Both the position numbers and the translations under genes were made by a program. The notes beneath the pieces are model-generated. The model did not search any database. It was not told the DNA's origin and saw only the letters and a list, made by a program, of their open reading frames with translations. Below are positions 41,586 through 50,746 of a stretch of DNA of 64,000 bases, one piece after another; positions within the stretch are counted from its first letter, which is position 1, and the number at the start of each line of letters is the position of its first letter. The stretch comes from Azospirillum doebereinerae (GTDB lineage Bacteria > Pseudomonadota > Alphaproteobacteria > Azospirillales > Azospirillaceae). The stretch lies in assembly GCF_003989665.1 (NCBI RefSeq), contig NZ_RZIJ01000019.1:80707-144706 (forward strand). Reading direction: 5' to 3'.

Positions 41586-42499
41586 CAGCGTTCTCCTTTG
41601 CGATAGGGCACCATCAGGGCGCGCGGGTAGGAGGCGCGGCGCGCCACCAGGACCAGCGCCAGGATGCTCAGCAGATAGGGCATCATCAGGAAGACCTGGT
41701 AGGGCAGGACCCCGCCGGCCACCTGTTGCAGGCGGAGTTGGAGCGCGTCGAACACGGCGAACAGCAGCGCGCCGAGCAGCGCCTTGCCCGGCCGCCAAGA
41801 TGCGAAGACCACCAGCGCCACGCAGATCCAGCCGCGCCCGTTGACCATGTTGAAGAAGAAGGCGTTGAAGGCCGACAGCGTCAGGAAGGCCCCGGCCAGC
41901 GCCATCAGCGCGCTGCCCGCCATCACCGCGCCGATGCGCACGCCGGTGACGCTGAGGCCCTGCGCCTCGGCCGCCGCCGGGTTCTCGCCGACCATCCGCA
42001 CCGCCAGCCCGACCGGCGTGCGGTAGAGGACATAGGCGACCAGCCCGACCAGCGCGAAGGCCAGGTAGGTCAGCGGCGTCTGCGCCAGCGCCCCCGGCAG
42101 GTCGAGCGGCTGGAAGGGCGTGACGGTCGGCGGCGTGCTGGCCTGGGGCAGGACGAGGCGGTAGACGAAATAGGACAGGCTGGTTCCCAGCAGCGTGACG
42201 CCGATCCCGGTGACGTGCTGCGACAGGCCGAGCGGCACCGTCAGCACCGCGTGCAGCAGCCCGAGCAGCGCCCCGCAGAAGGCGGCGAAGAGCACGCCGG
42301 TCCACAGGTCGGCGCCCTGGTAGACCGCCATCCAGCCGGCCATGGCGCCCAGTGTCATGATGCCTTCGATGCCGAGGTTCAGCACCCCGGCGCGCTCGCA
42401 CAGCAGCTCCCCCAGCGTGCCCAGCACATAGGGGGTGGCGATGCGCAGGACCGCCGTCCAGAAGGCGGCGGAGACGAGAATGTCGAGGATTTCGGTCAC
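41585..42499 (-). CDS. BMP-type nucleoside ABC transporter permease (NupQ/YufQ-like)
   Basis: A 304-residue permease with about eight membrane spans. The opening ATPYVLGTLGELLCERAGVL and NLGIEGIMTLGAMAGWMAVY are the hallmark of the second permease of purine-nucleoside importers (YufQ). It also has VGENPAAAEAQGLSVTGVR, the coupling-helix region. It overlaps codA by one base and follows the other permease by 1 base, so the genes are tightly coupled. Confidence 0.92.
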   Translation of the reverse strand: MTEILDILVSAAFWTAVLRIATPYVLGTLGELLCERAGVLNLGIEGIMTLGAMAGWMAVYQGADLWTGVLFAAFCGALLGLLHAVLTVPLGLSQHVTGIGVTLLGTSLSYFVYRLVLPQASTPPTVTPFQPLDLPGALAQTPLTYLAFALVGLVAYVLYRTPVGLAVRMVGENPAAAEAQGLSVTGVRIGAVMAGSALMALAGAFLTLSAFNAFFFNMVNGRGWICVALVVFASWRPGKALLGALLFAVFDALQLRLQQVAGGVLPYQVFLMMPYLLSILALVLVARRASYPRALMVPYRKGER

Positions 42500-42500
42500 G

Positions 42501-43550
42501 TCAGCCTCGCCGCAGGCGGTAGCGCGCCAAGAGCCCGGCGACCAGCATGCAGAGCAGGCTGGTGGCGACGAGCACGTCGGCGATGTAGTTGGGCACCGGC
42601 ATGGCGCGGCTCATGGCGTCGGCGCCGACGAAGATGCCGGCGATGAACAGCGCCGCCCCGACCACGCCCAGCGGGTGGAGCTGGGCCAGCATGGCGACGA
42701 CGATGCCGCTGTAGCCGAAGCCGGGCGACAGGTCGAGCGTCAGGTAGCCCTTCAGCCCCAACACCTCCGACGCCCCGGCTAGCCCGGCGAGACCGCCGGA
42801 CAGCAGGGCGGTGCGCAGCATGATCCACGACACCGGCATGCCGGCGAAGGCCGCCGCGCGCGGGTTGGCGCCGACCGCGCGGTTCTCGTAGCCCCAGATG
42901 GTCCGGGTGTCGATCAGCCACAGCAGCACCGCCAGACCCAGCGCGACGGCGAGACCGGCGTGCAGGCGGGTGCGTTCGACCAGCTTGGGCAGCTCCGCCG
43001 CCGGATCGACCGGGGCCGACTGCGGCCAGCCCATCCCCATCGGGTCCTTGAGCGCGCCCTCCAGCAGCATCGACACCAGCAGCAGGACCACGAAGTTCAG
43101 CAGCAGCGTCGTCACCACCTCGTCCACGCCGAAGCGGGTCTTGAGGACGGCCGGACCCAGCAGCGTGACGCCGCCGGCCGCCATGCCGGCCAGCATCACC
43201 GCCGGGATCAGCAGCCAGGACGGCAGGTTCAGCATGCCGCCGCCCAGCACCACGGCGGCGAGCGCGCCCATGTAGAGCTGCCCCTCGGCGCCGATGTTCC
43301 ACAGCTTGGCGCGGAAGGCGACGGCGGCGGCGAGCCCGGTCAGGATCAGCGGGGTGGCCCGCGTCAGCGTCTCGGTCAGGGCGAAGCGGGAGCCGACGGC
43401 GCCCTCGATCAGCAGCCCGTAGGCGCGCAGGACCGGCGCACCGGTCCAGGCGATCAGCAGGGCGCAGAGCGCCAGCGCCGCGACCACCGCCGCGACGGGC
43501 GCCAGCAGCCGGACGGCGAGGGGGGTGTCGTTGCGCGGTTCAAGCCGCAT
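42501..43550 (-). CDS. BMP-type nucleoside ABC transporter permease (NupP/YufP-like)
   Basis: A 349-residue permease with about ten spans, containing TRATPLILTGLAAAVAFRAK, LWNIGAEGQLYMGALAAVVL and VGANPRAAAFAGMPVSW, typical of YufP-like first permeases of BMP-family importers. It overlaps the ATPase gene by 11 bases and forms the channel with the following permease. Confidence 0.93.
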   Translation of the reverse strand: MRLEPRNDTPLAVRLLAPVAAVVAALALCALLIAWTGAPVLRAYGLLIEGAVGSRFALTETLTRATPLILTGLAAAVAFRAKLWNIGAEGQLYMGALAAVVLGGGMLNLPSWLLIPAVMLAGMAAGGVTLLGPAVLKTRFGVDEVVTTLLLNFVVLLLVSMLLEGALKDPMGMGWPQSAPVDPAAELPKLVERTRLHAGLAVALGLAVLLWLIDTRTIWGYENRAVGANPRAAAFAGMPVSWIMLRTALLSGGLAGLAGASEVLGLKGYLTLDLSPGFGYSGIVVAMLAQLHPLGVVGAALFIAGIFVGADAMSRAMPVPNYIADVLVATSLLCMLVAGLLARYRLRRG

Positions 43551-45108
43551 CGACGATCTCCGGCAGGATGTCCCAATGCCCGGCCATCAGCAGGCCGAGC
43601 TGGCGGACCGACACGCGGTCGTGCGGCAGAAGCGGGGTGAGGCGCCCGTGGTGGATGACGGCGATGCTGTCGGCGAGCGCCAGGATCTCGTCGAGATCCT
43701 CGGAGATCAACAGCACCCCGGCGCCGGCCGCGCGGGCCTCCAGCAGCCGGCCATGGACGTAGGACACGGCGCCGACGTCGAGCCCGCGCGTCGGCTGGCT
43801 CGCCAGGATCAGGTCGGGGCCGTGGGCCAGCGTGCGGCCGAGGATCAGCTTCTGCATGTTGCCGCCCGACAGAAGCTGCGTGCGGGCGTCCGGCCCCGGA
43901 CAGCGCACGTCGAAGGCGTCGATGACGTCGTGGGCGTAGGCGCGGGCGGCGCCCCGGCGCAGCACACCCAGCCGGGAGAAGGCGGGGTCGCGGTAGCGCT
44001 CGGCGATCAGGTTCTCCCACACCGCCATGGCGCCGACCAGCCCGGCGCTGTGCCGGTCCTCGGGGATGCGGGCGACGCCGCGCCGGACCATGGCGGCCGG
44101 GTCGGCGCGGTCCACCGTCTCGCCCTTCAGGGCGGCGTGGCCGGCATCGGGGTGGATCAGCCCGCTGACCAGATCGGCCAGCGCCGTCTGGCCGTTGCCC
44201 GACACCCCGGCGATGCCGACGACCTGATGGCGGCGGATGGTCAGATCCACGGCGTCCAGCAGCGGCCGGCCGTGATCGGACTTGACCGTCACCGCCGACA
44301 GCGCCAGCACCGGCTCGCCCGGCGCCAGCGGGGCGGGGGAGGGCGGCTTCACGGCGCGGCCGACCATCAGCTCGGCCAGCTTCTCGCGGTCGGTGGAGGC
44401 GGTGGCGTGGGTGGCGACCAGCTTTCCGGCGCGGAGCACCGCGACCGTATCGCTGGCGGCGAAGACCTCGTTCATCTTGTGGCTGATGAAGACCACCGCC
44501 AGCCCGTCCGCCGTCAGCTTGCGCAGCGTCTCGAACAGCCCGGCGGATTCCTGCGGCGTCAGCACGGCCGTCGGCTCGTCGAGGATCAGGATGCGGGCGT
44601 CGCGGAAGAGCGCCTTGAGGATCTCGACCCGCTGGCGCTCGCCGACCGACAGGTCCCCGACCAGCGCGTCCGGCCGCACCCCCAGACCGAAGCGCCCGGC
44701 CAGATCGAGCAGCCGGCGCTTGGCCGTCCCGCGATCCGACCAGGGGCGCCACAGCCGCTCGGTCCCGACCGCGACGTTGTCGAGCACCGACAAATTGTCC
44801 GCCAGCGTGAAGTGCTGGTGGACCATGCCGATGCCGGCCTGGAGCGCGGCGCGGGGCGAGCCCGGCGGCAGCGGCCGGCCGAACGCCTCGATGCTGCCCG
44901 CGTCGGCCACGTAATGGCCGAACAGGATGTTCATCAGGGTGGTCTTGCCGGCCCCGTTCTCGCCCAGCAGCGCCAGCACCTCGCCGGCGCGCAAGCTCAG
45001 CGAGATGGAGTCGTTGGCGAGCAGCGGACCGAAGCGCTTGGTGATCCCGGCAAGGCGGAGGACGACCTCCGCCTTGCCGTCGGCGCGTGCGGCGACGGGT
45101 GTGGGCAT
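43540..45108 (-). CDS. BMP-type nucleoside ABC transporter ATP-binding protein (double ATPase)
   Basis: A 522-residue ATPase with two nucleotide-binding domains. Domain 1: Walker A LGENGAGKTTLMNILFG, signature LSVGERQRVEILKAL, Walker B ILILDEPTAVL. Domain 2: degenerate Walker A GVSGNGQTALADLV, signature LLSGGNMQKLILGRTL, and LILASQPTRGLDVG in place of a normal Walker B. This arrangement matches YufO/RbsA-like sugar and nucleoside importers. ATG 45108 is used; a GTG at 45129 overlapping the BMP stop (GTGA) is an alternative. Confidence 0.92.
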   Translation of the reverse strand: MPTPVAARADGKAEVVLRLAGITKRFGPLLANDSISLSLRAGEVLALLGENGAGKTTLMNILFGHYVADAGSIEAFGRPLPPGSPRAALQAGIGMVHQHFTLADNLSVLDNVAVGTERLWRPWSDRGTAKRRLLDLAGRFGLGVRPDALVGDLSVGERQRVEILKALFRDARILILDEPTAVLTPQESAGLFETLRKLTADGLAVVFISHKMNEVFAASDTVAVLRAGKLVATHATASTDREKLAELMVGRAVKPPSPAPLAPGEPVLALSAVTVKSDHGRPLLDAVDLTIRRHQVVGIAGVSGNGQTALADLVSGLIHPDAGHAALKGETVDRADPAAMVRRGVARIPEDRHSAGLVGAMAVWENLIAERYRDPAFSRLGVLRRGAARAYAHDVIDAFDVRCPGPDARTQLLSGGNMQKLILGRTLAHGPDLILASQPTRGLDVGAVSYVHGRLLEARAAGAGVLLISEDLDEILALADSIAVIHHGRLTPLLPHDRVSVRQLGLLMAGHWDILPEIVDAA

Positions 45109-45125
45109 GGCGGAGGTCGTCACGG

Positions 45126-46148
45126 TCACATCGTCGACTTCGGCTCGCCGTCGTCGACCTTGACGGTGAACGTGCCGGCGCGGATCTCGGCCTCGCGGGC
45201 CTTGACCTTGGCGACGGTTTCCGCCGGGATCTTGGACTCGAAGGTGCCGAGCGGGGCGAGGCTGGAGCCCTTGTGCTCCATCTTGCTGTAGGGGCCGTAA
45301 TCCTCGGCCTTGTAGGTGCCGGCCTTCACGGCGGCGATGGCGCGGTCGACCGACGGCTCCATGTGCCACAGCGCGCTGGCGACCACGGTGTCGGGGTATT
45401 GCGGCTGGGTGTCGATGACGTTGCCGATGGCGAGCACCTTGCGCTCCTTGGCCGCGTCGGACACGCCGAAACGCTCGGCGTACAGCACGTCGGCGCCACG
45501 GTCGATCATGGCGAAGGCGGCTTCCTTGGCCTTGGGCGGGTCGAACCACGAGCCGATGAAGCTGACGGAGACCTTGACCTTCGGGTTGACCTCCTTGGCG
45601 CCCTCGATGAAGGCGTTCATCAGGCGGTTGACCTCGGGGATCGGGTAGCCGCCGACCAGACCGATCGTGTTCGACTTGGTCATCGCCCCGGCGATCATGC
45701 CGGTCAGGTAGGCCGGCTCCTGGATGTAGTTGTCGAAGACCGAGAAGTTCGGCTCCTGCGGCTTGAAGCTGGAGCCCATGACGAAGGCGGTCTTGGGATA
45801 GTCCTTGGCGACGCCGCGCGCCGCGCGCTCCACGCCGAACACCTCGCCGAAGACCAACTGCTGGCCGGCCTCGGCGTATTGGCGCATCACGCGCTCATAG
45901 TCGGTGTTGGCGACCGATTCCGCCCAGACATACTCGATCTCGCCGCGCGCCTCGGCGGCCTTCAGGGCGGTGTGGATGCGGCTGACCCATTGCTGCTCGA
46001 TCGGCACCGTGTAGACGCCGGCGACCTTCACCTTGCCGGCCGTCTGGGCCAGCGCCGGCATCGCGCCGATCAAGGCCGCGGCGGCCACGCCGCCTAGGAC
46101 GGCGCGCCGCGCCACGCGCAGGGTCGCCCCGATTCCACGAAAACCCAT
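45126..46148 (-). CDS. BMP family nucleoside-binding protein
   Basis: A 340-residue periplasmic binding protein of the BMP/PnrA/Med family. The signal peptide ends MPALAQ near residue 35 with no lipobox Cys, so it is soluble. Family segments are VKVAGVYTVPIEQQWVSRIH, GEVFGVERAARGVAKDYP, GMIAGAMTKSNTIGLVGGYP and VSFIGSWFDPPKAKEAAFAM. Relatives bind nucleosides or nucleobases. First gene of the operon; a GGAGGGGAACAGGT region lies just before the ATG. Confidence 0.93.
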   Translation of the reverse strand: MGFRGIGATLRVARRAVLGGVAAAALIGAMPALAQTAGKVKVAGVYTVPIEQQWVSRIHTALKAAEARGEIEYVWAESVANTDYERVMRQYAEAGQQLVFGEVFGVERAARGVAKDYPKTAFVMGSSFKPQEPNFSVFDNYIQEPAYLTGMIAGAMTKSNTIGLVGGYPIPEVNRLMNAFIEGAKEVNPKVKVSVSFIGSWFDPPKAKEAAFAMIDRGADVLYAERFGVSDAAKERKVLAIGNVIDTQPQYPDTVVASALWHMEPSVDRAIAAVKAGTYKAEDYGPYSKMEHKGSSLAPLGTFESKIPAETVAKVKAREAEIRAGTFTVKVDDGEPKSTM

Positions 46149-46417
46149 ACCTGTTCCCCTCCGTTTGCTCACGCCGTCCCATGCGGGCGCGGCGGCTTGA
46201 AGTTGCAACAGCGGTGCCACGCCACGGACCGTGCCGTCCGTTGGAACAGTCGGTCATGCGGGGATGAAGAAACTGGCATGTGGCTGAAAAAGGAGCAGCC
46301 CGTCAAGCCGCCCGTGCCTTGTGTCGATGCTCGCCGCCGTTCGTTGCCGTTTCCGCGAAACCTTCCGGGGATCCAACGGTTGAGGGTTGCACAACCGGTA
46401 TCCAGAAGGAGGCGGAC
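46149..46417. promoter_or_regulatory. divergent intergenic region before the BMP operon
   Basis: This 269-base stretch separates the BMP operon from a small plus-strand gene. It must hold the operon promoter, but no clear -35/-10 or operator repeat could be picked. Confidence 0.4.
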
Positions 46418-46696
46418 ATGGACAGGAACAGCGACGGCGACGGCGACGGCGTGACGGTGCTCGAGGAGAACGGCAGCTTCCGGCTGGTCGCCAGCGAGGG
46501 CCGTTACGCGGTGGTGGAAACGCGCGGCGGGCGGGTCTACGGCGTGCCCAGCGACGAGACCGGGGGGCGGGACGGCGCCGCCGACGACGCCGAGGGCGTG
46601 GAGGCGGTCGCCCGCTGGACCGCCGAGGCCGACGCCCGCGCCCTGTTGGCCAATCTCGCCGCGCGTGGCGACCAGTTGGCCCGCGACCTGCGATAG
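46418..46696 (+). CDS. small hypothetical protein (92 residues)
   Basis: A strong AGAAGGAGGCGGAC ribosome site precedes the ATG. The product has an acidic tail, a beta-like core (VTVLEENGSFRLVASEGRYA, VVETRGGRVYGVPSDE) and a helical, acidic C-terminus. No signal peptide or membrane span. I do not recognise the family. It stands alone, divergent from the BMP operon and ahead of the chemoreceptor. Confidence 0.72.
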   Translation: MDRNSDGDGDGVTVLEENGSFRLVASEGRYAVVETRGGRVYGVPSDETGGRDGAADDAEGVEAVARWTAEADARALLANLAARGDQLARDLR

Positions 46697-47095
46697 AGGG
46701 AGGGCGGACCACCGGTGCCGTTGCGGCGGCAAGCGCGCGCGTCGCGACGGCGCCGGCGTGTGGGCAAGGGGCCGCCGCTTGCCGGGAAGCGGCAAAGGTC
46801 CAGCTTTTGCTAAAATGCTAAATAACGACTAGTCAAAAAATCGCATGAAATTTCGCATAGAAATTTCACTGGACGGAACGAAGCGAAAAAACATTCCTCT
46901 TGGTGGAAAATCCCGATTGACGCTGGTCGTCCGCGCACGGAAGCATCGCGCCCAACCCGTGAGGCTTAACGTCGCAGGCAAGTGACGCGCGCCGTGGCGC
47001 TCCCCCGATCGCACAGCCGTGGTCGGGACCGCGCCCCCGCGTTCGCCGCTCCCGACGCGAGGCCGCCGGACTCCGTCGTAAGGGATCGCGCCAGC
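46697..47095. promoter_or_regulatory. AT-rich leader before the chemoreceptor, with paired palindromes
   Basis: No gene is evident. Bases 46808-46925 are AT-rich. Two identical palindromes GAAATTTC lie at 46847-46854 and 46860-46867, inside a near-repeat TCGCAT-GAAATT / TCGCAT-AGAAATT. They may be regulatory sites of the chemoreceptor gene. Confidence 0.45.
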
Positions 47096-49699
47096 ATGAC
47101 CACCGCCACCCCGATTTCGCCGCGCTCCGGTTTCCGGTTCGGTGTCCGCGCCAAGCTGATGCTGGCCTTCGCCGGCATGGCCGGCATGACGGTCGCCGCC
47201 AGCGTCGTCGGCCTGACCTCCTTCTCGGCGGTCGAGGCGCCGCTGGCCCGCATCGTCGGCACCAGCCTGCCGGAAATGGAGCTGGCGACCCGGCTGTCGG
47301 GGGAAAGCGGCGGCATCGCGGCGGCGGCGCCGACCCTGAACGCGTCGGAAAGCCAGGAGGAGCGCGCGCGGCTCGACGCCCAGATCATGCAGCGGGCTCG
47401 TGGCCTGCTGGCGCTGGTGGACGAGCTTGGCGGCCGGCGCCCCAACGACCCCCTCCTGCCGGAGGTGCGCGAGAAGGCCAAGGCGTTGATCGCCACGCTG
47501 GAAACGGAAAACGCCGCCGTTGAGCACCGCCTGTCGGTCCGCGCCCAGCGCGAGGACACGATGGCGGCGCTGTCCAAGAGTTACGACACGTTCCTCGCGG
47601 CGCTGACGCCGCTGGTCGAGGGGGCGGGGGTCACGCTGCGCGCCAAGGGCGACGCGCTCGATTCCGGCACCGACCAGGAGATGGGCACCCTGTCCGACGC
47701 GGTGCGGGCGCTGATCGCGCTCTACGAACTGCGCGGCGACATCGCCGCGGCGTCGGACGCGCTGGGCCGGGCCGGCGCCGCCACCTCGGCGGCCGCCGTC
47801 ATCCAGCACCAGCAGTCCTATCTGGAGGCGTCCTCCCACGTTGCCGAGGCGGTCGGCGGTCTGGGCGAACGCATGAGCAAGGAGACCACCGAGGCGCTCG
47901 ACGCCTTCTTCCGGCTCGGTTACGGCAAGGACAGCGTCTTCGACCTGCGCCGCGCGGCGCTGGAAGGCGCGGAGGGTGGCCGGGCGGCCGACCAGCGCCT
48001 CGCCGACCGTCTGACCGACGCGCGGGCGCGCTCGACCGCGCTGCTGGACCAGCTCCAGCCGCCGCTGCGCGCCGTGAAGTCCGAGATCAAGCGGGCGAAC
48101 TTCGACGTGCGCTCGCAGATCCAGGATTCCATGAAGGATCTGCTGGGCGACGGGCTGGACCGCTTCCGCGCCTTCCTGGAGCTGTCCGCCAAGGGCGACG
48201 CCGTCATCGGCGCGCTGAACGAGGCGGCCCAGGCCCCCGACGAGGAGCGGCTGAAGACCCTGGAGCGCCGCCACGCCGCCGCCGCGATGGCGCTGACCGC
48301 CCGTCTGGCGCGGGTCGGACGCGGGGCCGGCGAGGACGACGTGTCCGGGCTGGTCAAGGCCGCCGACGCGCTGGCCGCCTTCGGCAAGGGCGAGGCGAGC
48401 GTCTTCGCGCTGCGCCGGGCGGAGCTGGCGGCGACCGAGGGCAGCAACGGCGTGCTGGCCGAGAACCGCGCGCTGGCCCAGCGCTTCACCGAGACGGTGG
48501 ACCGCCAGATCGCCGCGATGAAGGCCGAGGCGGGCGCCGCCGCCGCCGGGGCGACCGTCGCCATCGGCAACGGCCGCACCATGATGATCCTGTTCGCGCT
48601 GGCCAGCCTGATCGGCGCCGCCGCGCTGGCGTGGTTCGTCGCCGGCCGGGGCATCGCGTCGCGCGTCTCGCAACTGTCGGACGCCATGCGGGCCATCGCC
48701 GGGGGCAACCTCGACGCCAGGATCCCGCAGGCCGGCTCCGACGAGATCGGCGACATGGCCCAGGCTTTGATCGTCTTCCGCGACACCGCCACCGTGGCGA
48801 AGGAGGCCAACGCGCGCGCCGAGGCCGAGCGGGGGCGCGCCGCCCAGGAACGCCGCCGCGCCATGGTCGAGATGGCCGAGAGCTTCGAGACCAGCGTCCG
48901 CTCGGTGCTGGAGCGTGTTTCCCGCGCGGCCGGCGAGATGCAGGACATGGCGCAGAGCATGACCCGCAACGCCCAGGCCACGACCGGGGAGGCGTCCTCC
49001 GCCGCCGGCACCTCGCAGCAGGCCGAGGGCAGCGTCAAGGCGGTGGCCGCCGCGACCGAGGAGCTGTCGGCCTCGATTCAGGAGATCGGCAGCCAGGTGA
49101 CCGCCTCCAGCCAGATCGCCCGCAAGGCGGCCGAGGACGCCCAGCGCACCGACCGGACGGTGGAGGGGCTGTCGGCCACCGCCAACAAGATCGGCGAGGT
49201 CGTGCAGTTGATCCACAACATCGCCAGCCAGACCAACCTGCTGGCCTTGAACGCGACCATCGAGGCGGCCCGCGCGGGCGAGGCCGGCAAGGGCTTCGCG
49301 GTGGTGGCGAGCGAGGTGAAGAACCTCGCCAACCAGACCGGCAAGGCGACGGAGGAGATCTCGGCCCAGATCACGGCGATGCAATCGGTGACGCGCGAGG
49401 CGGTGGAGGCGATCCGCTCCATTGCCGGCACCATCGGCGACATCAACGAGATCGCCGCGACCATCGCGGCGGCGGTGGAGCAGCAGAGCGCGGCAACCCG
49501 CGAGATTGCCCGCAACGTGGGCGAGGCCGCCGACGGCACCCAGCACGTCCGCAACAGCATCGATTCCGTGGCGCGCTCGGCGGTGGAGTCGGGGCAGTCG
49601 GCGAACCGGGTGCTGACGGCCTCCGCGACGGTGGCGGACGAGGTGCGCGCGCTCGGCTCGCAGGTCGACACGCTGGTCGGCCGCATGCGGGCGGGCTAA
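47096..49699 (+). CDS. methyl-accepting chemotaxis protein
   Basis: An 867-residue chemoreceptor. Membrane span 1 is about residues 21-42 (AKLMLAFAGMAGMTVAASVV), followed by an unusually long, mostly helical sensor region to about 490, span 2 about 495-517 (MMILFALASLIGAAALAWFV), a HAMP domain to about 570 and the signalling domain. The hairpin tip IASQTNLLALNATIEAARAG (about residues 711-730) binds CheA/CheW. No C-terminal CheR pentapeptide is present. ATG 47096 follows AAGGGA; the longer frame is Arg-rich. Its ligand is unknown; no chemotaxis genes are nearby. Confidence 0.94.
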   Translation: MTTATPISPRSGFRFGVRAKLMLAFAGMAGMTVAASVVGLTSFSAVEAPLARIVGTSLPEMELATRLSGESGGIAAAAPTLNASESQEERARLDAQIMQRARGLLALVDELGGRRPNDPLLPEVREKAKALIATLETENAAVEHRLSVRAQREDTMAALSKSYDTFLAALTPLVEGAGVTLRAKGDALDSGTDQEMGTLSDAVRALIALYELRGDIAAASDALGRAGAATSAAAVIQHQQSYLEASSHVAEAVGGLGERMSKETTEALDAFFRLGYGKDSVFDLRRAALEGAEGGRAADQRLADRLTDARARSTALLDQLQPPLRAVKSEIKRANFDVRSQIQDSMKDLLGDGLDRFRAFLELSAKGDAVIGALNEAAQAPDEERLKTLERRHAAAAMALTARLARVGRGAGEDDVSGLVKAADALAAFGKGEASVFALRRAELAATEGSNGVLAENRALAQRFTETVDRQIAAMKAEAGAAAAGATVAIGNGRTMMILFALASLIGAAALAWFVAGRGIASRVSQLSDAMRAIAGGNLDARIPQAGSDEIGDMAQALIVFRDTATVAKEANARAEAERGRAAQERRRAMVEMAESFETSVRSVLERVSRAAGEMQDMAQSMTRNAQATTGEASSAAGTSQQAEGSVKAVAAATEELSASIQEIGSQVTASSQIARKAAEDAQRTDRTVEGLSATANKIGEVVQLIHNIASQTNLLALNATIEAARAGEAGKGFAVVASEVKNLANQTGKATEEISAQITAMQSVTREAVEAIRSIAGTIGDINEIAATIAAAVEQQSAATREIARNVGEAADGTQHVRNSIDSVARSAVESGQSANRVLTASATVADEVRALGSQVDTLVGRMRAG

Positions 49700-49736
49700 G
49701 AGCGGCCTGCGGGCGATAACTTTTGAGGGGGGGTGG

Positions 49737-49764
49737 TGATCCGCCACGGCGGCGGTGGCGTATG
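49737..49764 (+). promoter_or_regulatory. ECF11 (RpoE-ChrR type) promoter candidate
   Basis: TGATCC (49737-49742), 16 bases, then CGTATG (49759-49764). The RpoE/ChrR-controlled promoters of Rhodobacter and relatives use TGATCC with a CGTA/TAAG-like -10 at this spacing. It sits 34 bases before a 58-residue gene and upstream of chrR, suggesting the pair is under the sigma factor that ChrR inhibits. Confidence 0.52.
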
Positions 49765-49797
49765 CAGCGCTGAGTGGACATGAGAGGTTCCCAAGCG

Positions 49798-49974
49798 ATG
49801 CCGCCCGCCGTCTTTTCCCGCCTGATCCTGGCCGCCGCCCTGATGGGGCTTCTGGGCATCGCCGCCTCCGCCGGGGCCAAGGGGCGGGAGCCGTCCCCCT
49901 TCGATGTTTGGCGCGACCAGCCGGCCGCCACCAGCTGCGGACCCTTTCCGCAACCGGTCGGACGCGCGCCATGA
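49798..49974 (+). CDS. small exported hypothetical protein (58 residues)
   Basis: The frame starts with a Sec-type leader MPPAVFSRLILAAALMGLLG ending ASAGAK near residue 27 and a short polar mature part with FDVWRDQ and one Cys. AGAGG lies before ATG 49798; ATG 49780 is an alternative. It falls between an ECF-type promoter and chrR, 92 bases ahead of the latter, so co-expression is likely. Small size makes the call tentative. Confidence 0.5.
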   Translation: MPPAVFSRLILAAALMGLLGIAASAGAKGREPSPFDVWRDQPAATSCGPFPQPVGRAP

Positions 49975-50065
49975 GCCGCCCGGCCGCTTGCGGGCCTTGC
50001 CGACGGTCGCCAGGGCTGCGTATCGTTCGCAAGCGAAAGAGCGGACGCGGCGGGGGGCGGCAGGC

Positions 50066-50731
50066 ATGAACGAAGCCCACGCGCTTCCAAACCACCACCC
50101 GAGCGACGCGCTGCTGGTCGATTACGGTGCGGGCGCGTTGGGCGAGGGGCTGTCCCTGGCGGTGGCGTTGCACCTCACCCGCTGCCCGGAGTGCCGCGCG
50201 GCGCTGGCCGGGATCGACGCGGTCGGCGGCGCGCTGCTGGAAGGGCTGCCGCCGGACCCGCTGGAGCGGCTGACCCTGGCCGGCGTGCTGGCTGAACTCG
50301 ACCGGGATCCGCCGATGCGACCGGCGCCGCGTCCCATGGCGGCGGATCCCTCCCTGCCGGGGCCATTGCGCGGCTACGTGCCCTCGCTGGCGGCGGCGCC
50401 CTGGCGGCGTCTGGCGCCGGGCGTCCGCCGCGTCGAACTGATGCCGCGCACCCCGCGCGGCGGGGGTGCGCAGTTGCTGCGCATCGCGCCGGGCGTCGGG
50501 GTACCCCATCACGGGCATCGCGGGCTTGAGCTGACCGTGGTGCTGTCGGGGGCCTATTCCGACGGGCTGGCGCGCTACGCGGCCGGCGATCTCGCCGAGA
50601 TGGACGGCGACCGCCAGCACCAGCCGGTCGCCGACAGCGGCGACGAGTGCGTCTGCGTGATCGCCACCGAGGCCCCGCTGCGCTTCACCGGCCTTTTGGG
50701 TCGGCTGATGCAGCCCCTGATCCGGCTTTAG
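50066..50731 (+). CDS. chrR: ChrR-type zinc-binding anti-sigma factor (orphan)
   Basis: A 221-residue protein. The N-terminal zinc site has His11, His36, Cys40 and Cys43 (HLTRCPECRAAL), with the same spacing as His6, His31, Cys35 and Cys38 of Rhodobacter ChrR. The C-terminal half is a cupin (GVGVPHHGHRGLELTVVLSG) like the ChrR singlet-oxygen-sensing domain. Such proteins hold an ECF11 sigma factor inactive until singlet oxygen or peroxides appear. Unusually, no sigma gene is adjacent: the preceding genes are a tiny exported protein and a chemoreceptor. Convergent with a thioesterase gene. Confidence 0.88.
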   Translation: MNEAHALPNHHPSDALLVDYGAGALGEGLSLAVALHLTRCPECRAALAGIDAVGGALLEGLPPDPLERLTLAGVLAELDRDPPMRPAPRPMAADPSLPGPLRGYVPSLAAAPWRRLAPGVRRVELMPRTPRGGGAQLLRIAPGVGVPHHGHRGLELTVVLSGAYSDGLARYAAGDLAEMDGDRQHQPVADSGDECVCVIATEAPLRFTGLLGRLMQPLIRL

Positions 50732-50746
50732 CGATCCGGCTTTCGC

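Noticed and set aside
49696..50090. ECF sigma gene on the opposite strand near chrR
   Set aside because: The minus-strand frames there show no sigma region 2 or 4 motifs.
46829..50620. Very long minus-strand open frame (1263 codons) opposite the chemoreceptor
   Set aside because: It is the antisense shadow of a GC-rich gene, with Gly/Arg/His/Gln-rich sequence and no domain; the plus-strand MCP is certain.
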